Positions 1 through 8,040 of a stretch of 49,211 bases of DNA are shown in pieces. Both the position numbers and the translations under genes were made by a program. The DNA is taken from assembly GCA_016783715.1 (NCBI GenBank), contig JADHWA010000003.1:1-49211 (forward strand), read 5' to 3'. The notes under the pieces are model-generated. The model was not told the DNA's origin, made no database searches, and was given only the letters and a program-made list of their open reading frames with translations. Each line of letters starts with the position of its first letter. Position 1 is the first letter of the stretch. This DNA comes from Candidatus Omnitrophota bacterium. Lineage in GTDB: Bacteria > Omnitrophota > Gorgyraeia > Gygaellales > Profunditerraquicolaceae.

Positions 1-1
1 C

Positions 2-148
2 AAGACTCCCTGGCAATTAGCCCAAGAGAAGAAACCTGACTTGGATAAACGGCTGCTGATGGCCTCTGCAGTTGACCTTGATTTACTGCTTGAGACCTAT
101 CTTAATTTTTTGGCTCAAGGGGGTAAGAATCTATTGACCAATCCCTAA
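2..148 (+). CDS. C-terminal fragment of a transposase-like protein (partial, runs off left edge)
   Basis: An open frame enters from the left edge and ends at the TAA at 146-148, giving 48 residues. It starts KTPWQLAQEKKPDLDKR and has a hydrophobic Leu-rich stretch followed by a short tail ending NLLTNP. This resembles the extreme C-terminus of integrase-core (DDE) transposases, where a TPW-type motif is followed by a PxVDLDxLL-like segment; that is recall of a family pattern, not a search. It is the only plus-strand coding signal in the window and converges on leuC. It could instead be the end of an unrelated gene, since no catalytic residue is in view. Confidence 0.4.
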   Translation, partial: KTPWQLAQEKKPDLDKRLLMASAVDLDLLLETYLNFLAQGGKNLLTNP

Positions 149-334
149 ATATTATGGAAAACAACAGTGTGGGATGTCGGTTAAACCTAGGTATATCCTC
201 CTTCGCCAGGTACAAGTCGCATTTGGCTTCCCCCTTCGCCACTCACTCCAGTATGGCTTCGGGGACTTCGTCGGAGGATTATCCGCTTACAAAATTTAGC
301 GCATACCCATTCAATGACATCCTCCGAAGCAGCT
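149..334. repeat. Intergenic palindrome-rich repeat between the transposase-like end and leuC
   Basis: About 185 bases with no convincing gene. The stretch is rich in CTTCG/CCTTCGCC motifs. It holds a long-looped inverted repeat: CTTCGTCGGAGGAT near 267-280 pairs with ATCCTCCGAAG near 319-329. The same TCCGCC/CTTCG vocabulary recurs in the leuC tail, in hairpin loops of the family A elements, and at 35.83-35.93 kb, so this is probably a degenerate copy of a dispersed palindromic repeat. It could also serve as a bidirectional terminator for the two converging genes, but no T-run follows the stem. Confidence 0.45.
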
Positions 335-1639
335 CTATCTTCGCGCTGATCTACGTGTATGTACCTGACCTCCTGCGAAGGCGGATAAATATTTGCGGGG
401 ATCGGCAACCCTGCCCTCCAGCGCAGATGCCGCTACTGTCGCCGGTGAAGCCAGGTAAATAAAAGCCTCAGGGTTACCCATTCTGCCTTTAAAATTTCTA
501 TTGGCGGTGGAGATTGCAACTTCTTTATCGGCAAGGACGCCGTTGTGGGTACCTACGCAGGGACCGCATCCGGGGGTGACAACCGCGGCTTTGGATTCTA
601 CCAATACATCTATAATGCCTCTTTCTATAGCCTGCAAAAATATATCCCTTGATGCCGGAGCAACAATAAATTTAACTCCCGGGGCTGTTTTCTTCCCTTT
701 GAGTATCTTGGCGGCAACCTCTAAATCCTCTATCCTGCCGTTAGTACAAGTACCTAAAAAGGCCTGGTCGATCTTGATATTTTTTAGCTTTCCAACAGCT
801 ACCGCGCTATCAACACTATGCGGCCGGGAAACCTGAGGCTCTAATCTGGAGATATCGAACTCGATTACACGCTCATATACGGCATCTTTATCTGCTGATA
901 TACCCCGCCGAACCCTACTCTTCTTATCCATATGAGATTTTAGCCACTCGAGGGTCAATTTATCCTGCGGCATAAATCCAACCTTGGCACCCATCTCTAC
1001 CACCATATTGCAGATCGTAAAGCGGCCGTCCATACTCAACCTATTGATCACCGGTCCCTCAAACTCAACCGCCTTATAAGTAACACCGTCGGCTCCGAGC
1101 TTTGTAATAATGTGCAGGATAATATCCTTGGCAAAGACCCCTTTAGGGATCTTCCCCTTGACAATTATTTTAAAGGTATCTGGAACCTTAAACCAGTTCT
1201 TTCCGGTAGTAATGGCGATCGCCAGATCCGTAGAGCCGACCCCCGTGGAGAATGCCCCTAACGCACCATAGGTGCAGGTATGAGAATCCGCTCCCAACAC
1301 CAGGTCTCCGGGGCGAATCTGACCTGATTCAGGAATAACCTGGTGGCAGACCCCGCATCCGATATCATAGAGCCTTGTTGCAAAACTAGAGGAGAAATCC
1401 CTCATCTTTTTATGCACCCGCGACACCCCTTCATTAGGGGAAGGAGCACCATGATCTATCACCATGCAAAATTTTGTCTTAAGTTTCTTAACCTGCAGCT
1501 CCTTTACCCTGTCGACAATTATCGCCGATGTGCCATCCTGACCAAAGGCAAAATCAACCTTGCATATAGCAAAATCGCCGGCGGAAACTTTCTTACCGGC
1601 GTGGGTACCGAGTATTTTTTCTGCGATAGTTTTGCCCAT
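335..1639 (-). CDS. leuC: 3-isopropylmalate dehydratase large subunit (LeuC / homoaconitase family)
   Basis: Aconitase-superfamily enzyme that isomerises 2-isopropylmalate to 3-isopropylmalate in leucine synthesis; cytosolic, needs a small LeuD subunit and a [4Fe-4S] cluster. Visible motifs are GADSHTCTYGALGAFSTG (first cluster Cys), GTCTNGR, and TPGCGPCVG carrying the last two Cys. The N-terminus (GKTIAEKILGTHAGK) is of the archaeal/thermophilic 'LeuC2' type, which overlaps homoaconitase, so exact substrate is less certain. The start lies 2 nt after the aspC stop, so the two are co-transcribed. The family normally ends near DPRKYL; here about 16 extra Arg-rich residues are read from the downstream palindromic repeat. 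leuD is not in the window and presumably lies elsewhere. Confidence 0.9.
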   Translation of the reverse strand: MGKTIAEKILGTHAGKKVSAGDFAICKVDFAFGQDGTSAIIVDRVKELQVKKLKTKFCMVIDHGAPSPNEGVSRVHKKMRDFSSSFATRLYDIGCGVCHQVIPESGQIRPGDLVLGADSHTCTYGALGAFSTGVGSTDLAIAITTGKNWFKVPDTFKIIVKGKIPKGVFAKDIILHIITKLGADGVTYKAVEFEGPVINRLSMDGRFTICNMVVEMGAKVGFMPQDKLTLEWLKSHMDKKSRVRRGISADKDAVYERVIEFDISRLEPQVSRPHSVDSAVAVGKLKNIKIDQAFLGTCTNGRIEDLEVAAKILKGKKTAPGVKFIVAPASRDIFLQAIERGIIDVLVESKAAVVTPGCGPCVGTHNGVLADKEVAISTANRNFKGRMGNPEAFIYLASPATVAASALEGRVADPRKYLSAFAGGQVHTRRSARR

Positions 1640-1641
1640 TA

Positions 1642-2811
1642 TTATTTAAGCCATGAGGCCATCCTGTCCAACCCCTTGCCCAGCTCCTCGATACTGGTCG
1701 CGAAACTTATCCGAATATAATTATCGTCTCCAAAGGCCACACCCGGAACTACCGCTACCGAGGCCTCTTCGAGCAGGCGGGTGGCGAAGTTCACTGAATC
1801 CAGGCCCGATTTAGAAATATTGCAGAATATATAAAAAGCTCCTGCGGGCTTAGTGTAACTGATCTTGGGGATCCGGTCTAGCTTCCCAGCCGCAAAGTCT
1901 CTTCTCTTCTCGAATTCCACTACCATCTTTTCTATGAAATCACCCCCACCGCCCAACGCCGCAGTGGCTGCTTTCTGGCTGATTGAGCTCGGACATGAAG
2001 TAGAATGACTCTGCAGTTTGGAGATCGCATCAGAGACATCCTGCGGAGCACCTAAATAGCCGATACGCCAGCCGGTCATCGCATAACTTTTTGACAGGCC
2101 ACTTACGGTAATCGTCAGATTATAGATATCGTCTTTTAATGACGCAATTGAAGTCGCTTTTTGCCCCTGGTATATGAGCTTCTCGTATATTTCATCCGAA
2201 ATAACGAAGATCTTTCTCTTTGCACAGACCTCGGCTATCGATCTTAATTCATCCCCGGAGTAGACACTGCCGGTGGGATTGGATGGACTATTTATTATCA
2301 AGACCTTGGTCTTGCTGCTTATATGGCGCTGGAGATCCGAGACCTCTATCTTGAAACCGGATTCAATGTTAGTCTTAATAAACCGACTGACCCCCTGACA
2401 GAGATTCACCATCTCCGGATAACTCACCCAGTATGGTGAAGGCATCAGCACCTCATCATCCTTATCTACCAGGACCTGCAGCGCATTATAGATACTATGC
2501 TTAGCCCCGCAAGAGACGACTATCTGATTTGGCTCATATTTCAGGGAATTATCTCTCCGGAACTTCTCAGAAATTGCTTTTTTTAACTCTGGAATTCCTG
2601 TGGTAGGGGTATATTTGGTGAAGCCATTGTTAATCGCTTCTATTGCGGCTTGTTTGATATAATCCGGTGTATCGAAATCCGGCTCACCGGCAGCCAGACT
2701 AATCACATCAACCCCTTCAGCCTTTAGCTTCTTGGCTCCAGAGGTAATAGCAAGAGTAACAGATGCACTTACTTTTTCCAACCGCTCTGCCAGGCGCGTA
2801 TTGACTCGCAT
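1642..2811 (-). CDS. aspC: Pyridoxal-phosphate aminotransferase, aspartate aminotransferase type (class I/II)
   Basis: 389 residues, full length for the fold-type I aspartate/aromatic aminotransferase family. The PLP Schiff-base lysine is K241 in SGLSKSYAMTGWR, the cofactor-binding Asp is D206 in ISDEIYEK, and the Asn is in NSPSNPTG. RISFA near the C-terminus contains the Arg that binds the substrate alpha-carboxylate. It likely transfers amino groups between aspartate and 2-oxoglutarate. It follows rplQ by 15 nt and precedes leuC by 2 nt, so amino-acid genes ride at the end of the ribosomal operon. No clear Shine-Dalgarno precedes the ATG. Specificity (Asp, aromatic or prephenate) cannot be settled by sequence alone. 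Confidence 0.87.
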   Translation of the reverse strand: MRVNTRLAERLEKVSASVTLAITSGAKKLKAEGVDVISLAAGEPDFDTPDYIKQAAIEAINNGFTKYTPTTGIPELKKAISEKFRRDNSLKYEPNQIVVSCGAKHSIYNALQVLVDKDDEVLMPSPYWVSYPEMVNLCQGVSRFIKTNIESGFKIEVSDLQRHISSKTKVLIINSPSNPTGSVYSGDELRSIAEVCAKRKIFVISDEIYEKLIYQGQKATSIASLKDDIYNLTITVSGLSKSYAMTGWRIGYLGAPQDVSDAISKLQSHSTSCPSSISQKAATAALGGGGDFIEKMVVEFEKRRDFAAGKLDRIPKISYTKPAGAFYIFCNISKSGLDSVNFATRLLEEASVAVVPGVAFGDDNYIRISFATSIEELGKGLDRMASWLK

Positions 2812-2826
2812 TTGAGTTTTTTTAAT

Positions 2827-3399
2827 TTATAAAGAATCCCGCTCTTTCTTGAATATGCTCTTAATCCCCCCCAAAAAATTCTTAGAAGGTTTCTTAGGAG
2901 CAGAGGGCTTTTCTTTGACCTTAAGGTCGTGTTTTATCTCCTTCTTATCCTGGGGCTTCTCTTCTACGGGAACAACAGCTTCCCTTCCGAGCTGCTGCGG
3001 CTTCTTGGCTTCTGCCTTCTTATGCTTCTTGTGCTCCTGTTTTTTTATCTCTGTAAGCTCTAAAATTACTAGCTCCGCGTTATCTCCGCGCCTTCTTGTA
3101 TAATTGATAATCCTGACAAATCCTGATTTACGGTTACTAAACCTTGGCCCGATATCACCAAAGAGCACCTGCACCAGCTTATGACACCCGAGGATCTTGA
3201 AAGCCTGGCGTTTTGCATTCAGGGAATTTTGCTTGCTCATCTGGATTAGCCGTTCAATCAAAGGCTTAACTGCTTTGGCCTTAATCTTGGTAGTCTTGAT
3301 ACTCTGATGAATAATCACATTCCTGGCCATACTCTTCAATGTCGCTTTCCGCCAGCTGGTGAACCGGTTTAACTGCAGTCTTGCTTTTCTATGTCTCAT
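2827..3399 (-). CDS. rplQ: Ribosomal protein bL17 with long lysine-rich C-terminal extension
   Basis: 50S protein near the peptide exit tunnel. The first ~120 residues are canonical L17: MRHRKARLQLNRFTSWRKA, then TTKIKAKAVKPLIERLI and RRGDNAELVILEL. The family usually stops there; this protein runs to 190 residues, adding ~65 residues rich in Lys, Glu and Pro (HKKHKKAEAKK, PSAPKKPSKNFLGG) that look disordered. It is the last ribosomal gene of the alpha operon, 19 nt after rpoA. AAGGGA lies upstream of the ATG. The tail has no recognisable domain. Confidence 0.96.
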   Translation of the reverse strand: MRHRKARLQLNRFTSWRKATLKSMARNVIIHQSIKTTKIKAKAVKPLIERLIQMSKQNSLNAKRQAFKILGCHKLVQVLFGDIGPRFSNRKSGFVRIINYTRRRGDNAELVILELTEIKKQEHKKHKKAEAKKPQQLGREAVVPVEEKPQDKKEIKHDLKVKEKPSAPKKPSKNFLGGIKSIFKKERDSL

Positions 3400-3418
3400 C
3401 TAGTCTTCCCTTTATCTC

Positions 3419-4411
3419 TTACTTAAAGTTCTTCAGTTTCTTGGCGTCTACCTGAATCCCTAAAGCCAGCCCCATCCCGGCAAGCAGCTCTTTTATTTCA
3501 GTGAGTGATTTCTTCCCGAAGTTTTTGAAGCCCAACATCTCATCCTCGGTCTTCTTGACTAATTCGGCGATGGTTTTAATATTTGCCTCTCGCAGGCAAT
3601 TTGAACTTCTAACTGAAAGCTCAAGCTCTGAGATCGGCAGTCTCAGCTTCTCATATAGGACTACCTCATCCTTGCTCATCTCCGGTTCCTCTTCGATCTC
3701 TTCGGGGAGCTGCCCGAAATTTACGAAGATATCCAGATGCCTCTGTAAGATATTGGAAGCATACAGCATGGCATCTTTTGGAGTAAGCGCCCCGTTGGTC
3801 CAAACCTCTAAGATCAGCTTATCATAGTCGGTTCGCTGCCCCACACGGGTATTCTCTGTGTAATAATTTACCTTCCTCACAGGGCTGAATATTGAATCAA
3901 TCGCCACCATCCCCACCGGTTGGTCTTCCTTCTTATTGAGTTCAGCTGGTACATACCCGCGCCCCCTGGCTACCTCCATTTCCATCTGGAATTTTACATC
4001 CTTGGTTAGTGTCGCGATGTGGAGATCGGGATTAATAATCTCTATGGTGTCGTCGGCCTCAATATCCTTGGCTTTTAGCTGCCCCTTGGCGTGTTTCTTG
4101 ATATATATGGTCTTGGGTATTTTCGAATGTGAATTTAAGATCAGTGATTTGATATTCAGGATTATCTCAGTCACATCTTCCAAGACTCCCGGAATCGTGG
4201 AAAATTCATGCGATACAGAGCCAATTTTAACTGACGTTACAGCGCTGCCCTCGATAGAGGAAAGTAAAACCCGCCTTAAAGAATTTCCCAAGGTTACACC
4301 AAAACCCTTCTCAAACGGTGCGGCAAAGAATTTGCCATAGGTGTTAGTGTAAGTTGACTCATCACAATCCAGTCTTTTTGGCAACTGAAAGTCTCTCCAC
4401 TTTATTCCCAT
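3419..4411 (-). CDS. rpoA: DNA-directed RNA polymerase alpha subunit
   Basis: 330 residues. The N-terminal domain (about 1-230) carries FGVTLGNSLRRVLLSSIEGSA, the dimerisation and beta/beta-prime contact region, and GRGYVPAE. The C-terminal domain (about 255-320) has ELELSVRSSNCLREANIKT and FGKKSLTEIKELL, the helix-hairpin-helix surfaces that touch UP elements and activators. A linker rich in Glu separates them. It starts with a good AGGAGG ribosome site. It lies between rpsD and rplQ, the usual alpha-operon order. Confidence 0.98.
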   Translation of the reverse strand: MGIKWRDFQLPKRLDCDESTYTNTYGKFFAAPFEKGFGVTLGNSLRRVLLSSIEGSAVTSVKIGSVSHEFSTIPGVLEDVTEIILNIKSLILNSHSKIPKTIYIKKHAKGQLKAKDIEADDTIEIINPDLHIATLTKDVKFQMEMEVARGRGYVPAELNKKEDQPVGMVAIDSIFSPVRKVNYYTENTRVGQRTDYDKLILEVWTNGALTPKDAMLYASNILQRHLDIFVNFGQLPEEIEEEPEMSKDEVVLYEKLRLPISELELSVRSSNCLREANIKTIAELVKKTEDEMLGFKNFGKKSLTEIKELLAGMGLALGIQVDAKKLKNFK

Positions 4412-4448
4412 CTATTCCTCCTATTAATAAAAAACTTGTTTATTTTCG

Positions 4449-5081
4449 TTACTTAGAATACAATTCTACGATCAACTGCTCTTCTATAGCAGTCGGGATA
4501 TCTTCCTTCTCCGGAAGCCTGGCGATCTTCGCTGATAACTCCGGACGGCTGAATTCCAGCCACTTCGGGACATCCCGATCCTTGGTGATTTCCAGATTTT
4601 CTTTGATCTTCTCAGCGGTTTTATCTTTCTTCACTTTGATTACCACACTGTCATTGACATCGATCTGGAAGGAAGGTATGTTTACACGCCGAGAGTTAAC
4701 ATAGACAAAATTATGACGTACTAATTGGCGCGCCTGCGCCCGGGAGACTCCGATCCCCATCCGGAATACCACGTTATCGAGCCTTCTCTCTAATATCTGT
4801 AACAGGACCTTGCCGGTAATGCCTTTACTCCTTGCTGCGATGGCAAAATACTTACGGAACTGTTTCTCCATAACTCCGTATGTCCTCTTAACTTTCTGCT
4901 TTTCTCTCAGCTGTAGGCCATAGTTTGAAAGTTTTTGCCTTCGAGCAGTCCCGTGCTGCCCCGGAGCATAGGCACGTCTGGTAATAGGGCATTTCTGGGT
5001 ATTACATTTCGCCCCTTTTAAGAATAACTTCTCTACTTCGCGTCTACATAATCTACAAACTGCTTCGGTATATCTTGCCAT
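4449..5081 (-). CDS. rpsD: Ribosomal protein uS4, zinc-binding form
   Basis: Primary 16S rRNA binder that nucleates 30S assembly; in many bacteria it also represses the alpha operon. The 210 residues start MARYTEAVCRLCRREV. Cysteines at 9, 12, 26 and 30 form the zinc-knuckle type of S4. RAYAPGQHG and the S4 RNA-binding domain LERRLDNVVFRMGIGVSRAQ follow. The gene sits between rpsK and rpoA; the ribosome site AAGGAG overlaps the end of rpsK. Confidence 0.97.
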   Translation of the reverse strand: MARYTEAVCRLCRREVEKLFLKGAKCNTQKCPITRRAYAPGQHGTARRQKLSNYGLQLREKQKVKRTYGVMEKQFRKYFAIAARSKGITGKVLLQILERRLDNVVFRMGIGVSRAQARQLVRHNFVYVNSRRVNIPSFQIDVNDSVVIKVKKDKTAEKIKENLEITKDRDVPKWLEFSRPELSAKIARLPEKEDIPTAIEEQLIVELYSK

Positions 5082-5086
5082 CTATC

Positions 5087-5476
5087 TTACACTCTCCTTT
5101 TCTTCTTTGGTCGGCAACCGTTGTGCGGAATAGGAGTTATATCTCTGATAACAGTTATCGTCAAGCCTGAGGCCTGAAGCGCTCTAATCGCCGATTCTCG
5201 GCCGAAACCGGGACCCTTGACATAAACCTCTACTTCCTTTAGCCCCACCTCTTTGGCCTTTTTTGCTGCATCCGTTGCTGCTATCTGGGCTGCAAACGGT
5301 GTAGACTTCTTTGACCCGCCATATCCTACAATTCCGGGAGTAGACCAGGCCAGGGTATTACCTTGCTTATCAGTAATAGTGATAATTGTATTATTGAAGC
5401 TGGCCTGAATATGCGCTATCCCCGAAGTTACCCCCTTGGCGATCTTTTTCTTCTTTGCTTTTTCCTTTGTAGCCAT
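5087..5476 (-). CDS. rpsK: Ribosomal protein uS11
   Basis: 30S platform protein contacting 16S rRNA near the E site. At 129 residues it is full length. It shows [52 protein letters not shown] and the basic end [21 protein letters not shown] precedes the ATG. The gene lies in the conserved rpsM-rpsK-rpsD-rpoA-rplQ order. Confidence 0.98.
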   Translation of the reverse strand: MATKEKAKKKKIAKGVTSGIAHIQASFNNTIITITDKQGNTLAWSTPGIVGYGGSKKSTPFAAQIAATDAAKKAKEVGLKEVEVYVKGPGFGRESAIRALQASGLTITVIRDITPIPHNGCRPKKKRRV

Positions 5477-5500
5477 CTTTAACCTTTCTCTCTAAATAAA

Positions 5501-5923
5501 CTAACCCTTCCCTGCCTTTGCGGCTGGAGCGGGCTTCTTAGCTGTATCGGCCTTTTTCACTACCGACATTCCGCCCTTACGAGGCCCTTTCCTGGTCCTG
5601 GCGTTTGTCTTGGTGCGCTGTCCTCTTACCGGAAGGCTCCTTCTATGGCGCAGCCCCCTCCAAGAACCTATATCCATTAACCTTTTTATATTCTGAGAAA
5701 TATCCCTGCGCAGGTCACCTTCAATTCTCATATCTATCTTCTGGATAGCACCGATTATCCGTGAAAGCTCATCTTCGCTTAATTCTTTGGCTCTACGACT
5801 GGGCTCGATCCCGGCCTCCTTAAGAATCTTAAGAGATACCACCTTGCCTACTCCATATAAGTAGGTAAGGGCGATATCTATTCTTTTTTCCCTGGGAATA
5901 TCTACACCTAAGATTCTTGGCAT
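5501..5923 (-). CDS. rpsM: Ribosomal protein uS13 with Ala/Lys-rich tail
   Basis: 30S head protein that contacts 50S and P-site tRNA. The N-terminus [21 protein letters not shown] and the H2TH region lead into [20 protein letters not shown], the tRNA-contacting tail. About 20 further residues ([18 protein letters not shown]) extend it to 140, beyond the usual ~120. It starts with AAGGAGA about 8 nt before the ATG, downstream of a short family A element. Confidence 0.97.
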   Translation of the reverse strand: MPRILGVDIPREKRIDIALTYLYGVGKVVSLKILKEAGIEPSRRAKELSEDELSRIIGAIQKIDMRIEGDLRRDISQNIKRLMDIGSWRGLRHRRSLPVRGQRTKTNARTRKGPRKGGMSVVKKADTAKKPAPAAKAGKG

Positions 5924-5935
5924 TACTTATTCTCC

Positions 5936-6024
5936 TTAATGAGCAGACGATTTATGGAGCACAACCTGCGACATAAATCGTAGCTGCATCCTTCGCTTAC
6001 GCTCCGTAAGCTCGGGCCTCATTT
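5936..6024. repeat. Family A element A1 (short form, central stem deleted) between rpmJ and rpsM
   Basis: An 89-bp deletion form. On the plus strand it begins TTAATGAGCAGACG and ends CCTCATTT, the family termini. The first hairpin (ACGATTTATG paired with CATAAATCGT) is intact and nearly identical to those of A5 and A6. The last hairpin is reduced to GCTTACG/CGTAAGC. The central palindrome is missing. It shows that the two end hairpins can persist without the core. Confidence 0.85.
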
Positions 6025-6026
6025 GA

Positions 6027-6140
6027 TTATCCTTGTCTTTGTTTATGTTTAGCATTAGAACAAATTACACGTACTACCCCTCTTCTTTTAATTACCTTGC
6101 ATTTATCGCACATCTTTCTAACCGACGCTTTTACCTTCAC
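6027..6140 (-). CDS. rpmJ: Ribosomal protein bL36, zinc-binding form
   Basis: Small 37-residue 50S protein. It starts with GTG (6138-6140) preceded by GGAGG. The sequence begins [20 protein letters not shown] and continues through [16 protein letters not shown]. The CxxC pair, the third Cys and the His give the usual C-C-C-H zinc site. It sits between infA and rpsM as in most bacteria. The stop lies 2 nt before the family A1 terminus. Confidence 0.95.
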   Translation of the reverse strand: MKVKASVRKMCDKCKVIKRRGVVRVICSNAKHKQRQG

Positions 6141-6186
6141 CCCGCTCTTCCTCCTATCTTGTTCCCAACCCTCTGGAAGGGCTGGG

Positions 6187-6408
6187 TCATGATTTACCTC
6201 TAAAAGTAATCCTTCCCCTGTTCAAATCGTAGGGAGAAAGCTCTAATTTGACCTTGTCCCCCGGGAGAATCCGGATAAAATGCATCCGCATTTTCCCCGA
6301 AACATGGGCCAGGACTATATGGTCATTCTCTAACTTTACCCGAAACATCGCATTAGGCAATGCTTCAACTACGGTACCTTCTGTCTCAATTAACTCTTCT
6401 TTTGACAT
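6187..6408 (-). CDS. infA: Translation initiation factor IF-1
   Basis: 73-residue OB-fold protein that binds the 30S A site during initiation. Visible are [39 protein letters not shown] and [18 protein letters not shown] ending RITFRGKS. The start is set at 6408, where IF-1 homology begins; the frame stays open upstream into the family A2 element, but those residues are unlike IF-1. No good Shine-Dalgarno is visible. Confidence 0.96.
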   Translation of the reverse strand: MSKEELIETEGTVVEALPNAMFRVKLENDHIVLAHVSGKMRMHFIRILPGDKVKLELSPYDLNRGRITFRGKS

Positions 6409-6420
6409 TAGAGCTCTTTC

Positions 6421-6647
6421 TTTAATGAGCGCTTGACTTACGATCCGCCGTAGGCGCAAGAGTAAGTCAATGCGCGAATTAACCCCCCACCACTTTTTGA
6501 TCAAGCTTTACAAAATAATATCTAACTATTATTGAATAATTCTAGCTTAAATATTACCAACCCCTCCACTATACAAAAAGTGGTGGGGGGTCAAATTCGG
6601 ACATATAAGTTACGTCGCTATCGCTTCCGTAACTTATGTCCTCATTT
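6421..6647. repeat. Family A element A2 between map and infA
   Basis: A 227-bp imperfect palindrome. End hairpin 1: GCGC-TTGACTTAC pairs with GTAAGTCAA-GCGC. Central stem: CCCCCCACCACTTTTT at 6483-6498 pairs with AAAAAGTGGTGGGGGG at 6575-6590. End hairpin 3: GGACAT..AAGTTACG pairs with CGTAACTTATGTCC. The outer TGAG/CTCA also match. The map stop codon TGA (6642-6644) lies inside the element's ATGAGG terminus. Confidence 0.93.
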
Positions 6648-7391
6648 GACCTTAGTTAAAATCTCGGGCCCTTGTTCGGTTATGGCAACCGTATGCTCAA
6701 AATGCGCTGAAGGAAGCTTATCTCTAGCGATCGCTGTCCAGCCATTCTCCTGAATCTGGCATTCCCATGTGCCCATATTCACCATCGGCTCAATCGCAAA
6801 AACCATCCCCTTTTTTATTAAGGGCCCCTGGTTTTTAGTGCCGAAATTAGGAATCTCAGGCTCTTCATGCAAACTGCGCCCGATCCCATGGCCAACGAAC
6901 TGTCTGACTACCGAGAAACCGTTACTCTCAACATAGTTCCCAATGGCATAGGAGATATCAAATAAGCAATTCTCTGCACGGGCCTGCCTGATCCCCTCAG
7001 AGAGGGCGTTCTTGGTCACCTCAACAAGCTTCTTAACCGGACTACTTACAGCACCGACCGGCACCGTGATCGCTGCGTCCGAAAAATACCCGTTGTAATT
7101 TACCCCGAGATCCAAGCTGACAATGTCGCCATCCTTGATAACTCTGGGGCCGGGTATCCCATGGACGACCTCTTCGTTAACCGAAACACAGACACTAGCC
7201 GGAAATCCCCTATACCCTTTAAATGCCGGTATAACCTTCTGACGCCAAAGAAGATCCTCTGTCAGATTATCAATCTCTTGTGTGGTTATCCCCGGCACAA
7301 GATTCTGCCGTAGCTGCCTTAAAATAGCCGCCAAGATTCTACCGGCCTCTCTTAATGCCTTTAGATCTTCCTCGGTCTTTAAGGGTATCAT
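6642..7391 (-). CDS. map: Methionine aminopeptidase type I
   Basis: 249 residues, cytosolic dinuclear-metal enzyme that removes initiator Met. Metal ligands are recognisable: the two Asp in VSLDLGVNYNGYFSDAAITV, the His in FVGHGIGRSLHEEPEIPNFG, and the Glu residues in FAIEPMV and near the end (SAHFEHTVAITEQG). It lies in the classic secY-adk-map-infA order, its ATG directly after the adk stop. The final codons and the TGA stop overlap family A2. Confidence 0.97.
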   Translation of the reverse strand: MIPLKTEEDLKALREAGRILAAILRQLRQNLVPGITTQEIDNLTEDLLWRQKVIPAFKGYRGFPASVCVSVNEEVVHGIPGPRVIKDGDIVSLDLGVNYNGYFSDAAITVPVGAVSSPVKKLVEVTKNALSEGIRQARAENCLFDISYAIGNYVESNGFSVVRQFVGHGIGRSLHEEPEIPNFGTKNQGPLIKKGMVFAIEPMVNMGTWECQIQENGWTAIARDKLPSAHFEHTVAITEQGPEILTKVK

Positions 7392-7392
7392 T

Positions 7393-8037
7393 CTATTTTT
7401 TTAACAAAAGAACAATCTCTTCGAGGACAGGCTCTGCGTCCCTGTCAGCATCGATTCTTTTTAAAATTCCTTGTGCGTCATAGTAGCGGATCAGCGGCGA
7501 GCTGTCATCCTTGTAAACATCCAGGCGCTTGCTTATAGTCTGGGGATTATCGTCGCTTCTCTGATAAAGACTGCCTCCGCAGTAATCGCAGATCATCTCT
7601 TGTTTAGGCGGCATATTCTTAGCATGGAAATTCCCCTGGCATTGACTGCAAACCAGGCGTCCGCTGAGCCTCTGGATTATGATCCCCTCGCTGGTATCCA
7701 GGTAGATTACATAATTAATTTTGAGTGAGTGTTCCTGCAATAGTTTATCCAGGCTCTCGGCCTGCTTTATCGTCCGCGGAAAACCATCAAGTATAAAACC
7801 GCTCTTGGCATCATCTTGAGCGATTCGCTCTGCAATCATCTTGATCACCAACTCATCCGGCACAAGCGCGCCTTTATCCATATAGCCTTTAGCCTGTTGA
7901 CCTAATTCGCTCCCCAAAGAAACGTTCTCGCGCAGCAGGTCGCCGGTAGAGATATGAAGCTGGCCGGTTCTCTTAGCTAATTTCTTTGACTGCGTACCTT
8001 TTCCCGCACCCGGAGGGCCTAACAATATAACTCTCAC
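7393..8037 (-). CDS. adk: Adenylate kinase, zinc-LID type
   Basis: 214 residues; interconverts ATP + AMP and 2 ADP. The P-loop is LLGPPGAGKGTQSKKLA, with the AMP-binding region STGDLLRENV and GFPRTIKQAE. The LID carries CSQCQGNFH and CDYCGG, four Cys typical of zinc-structured long-form kinases. It starts with GTG (8035-8037); GGGGA near the secY end serves as ribosome site. Confidence 0.97.
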   Translation of the reverse strand: MRVILLGPPGAGKGTQSKKLAKRTGQLHISTGDLLRENVSLGSELGQQAKGYMDKGALVPDELVIKMIAERIAQDDAKSGFILDGFPRTIKQAESLDKLLQEHSLKINYVIYLDTSEGIIIQRLSGRLVCSQCQGNFHAKNMPPKQEMICDYCGGSLYQRSDDNPQTISKRLDVYKDDSSPLIRYYDAQGILKRIDADRDAEPVLEEIVLLLKK

Positions 8038-8040
8038 GCC

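Noticed and set aside
154-462. Plus-strand open frame overlapping the leuC end
   Set aside because: It is antisense to leuC, rich in Ser/Pro as expected for a shadow frame, and unlike any protein I recognise.
6421-6660. Central GC-rich stems of family A as rho-independent terminators
   Set aside because: The stem is followed by T-rich sequence only within the palindrome itself, and termination between rpoB-rpoC or rplK-nusG would silence essential downstream genes with no alternative promoter seen. Partial attenuation stays possible.
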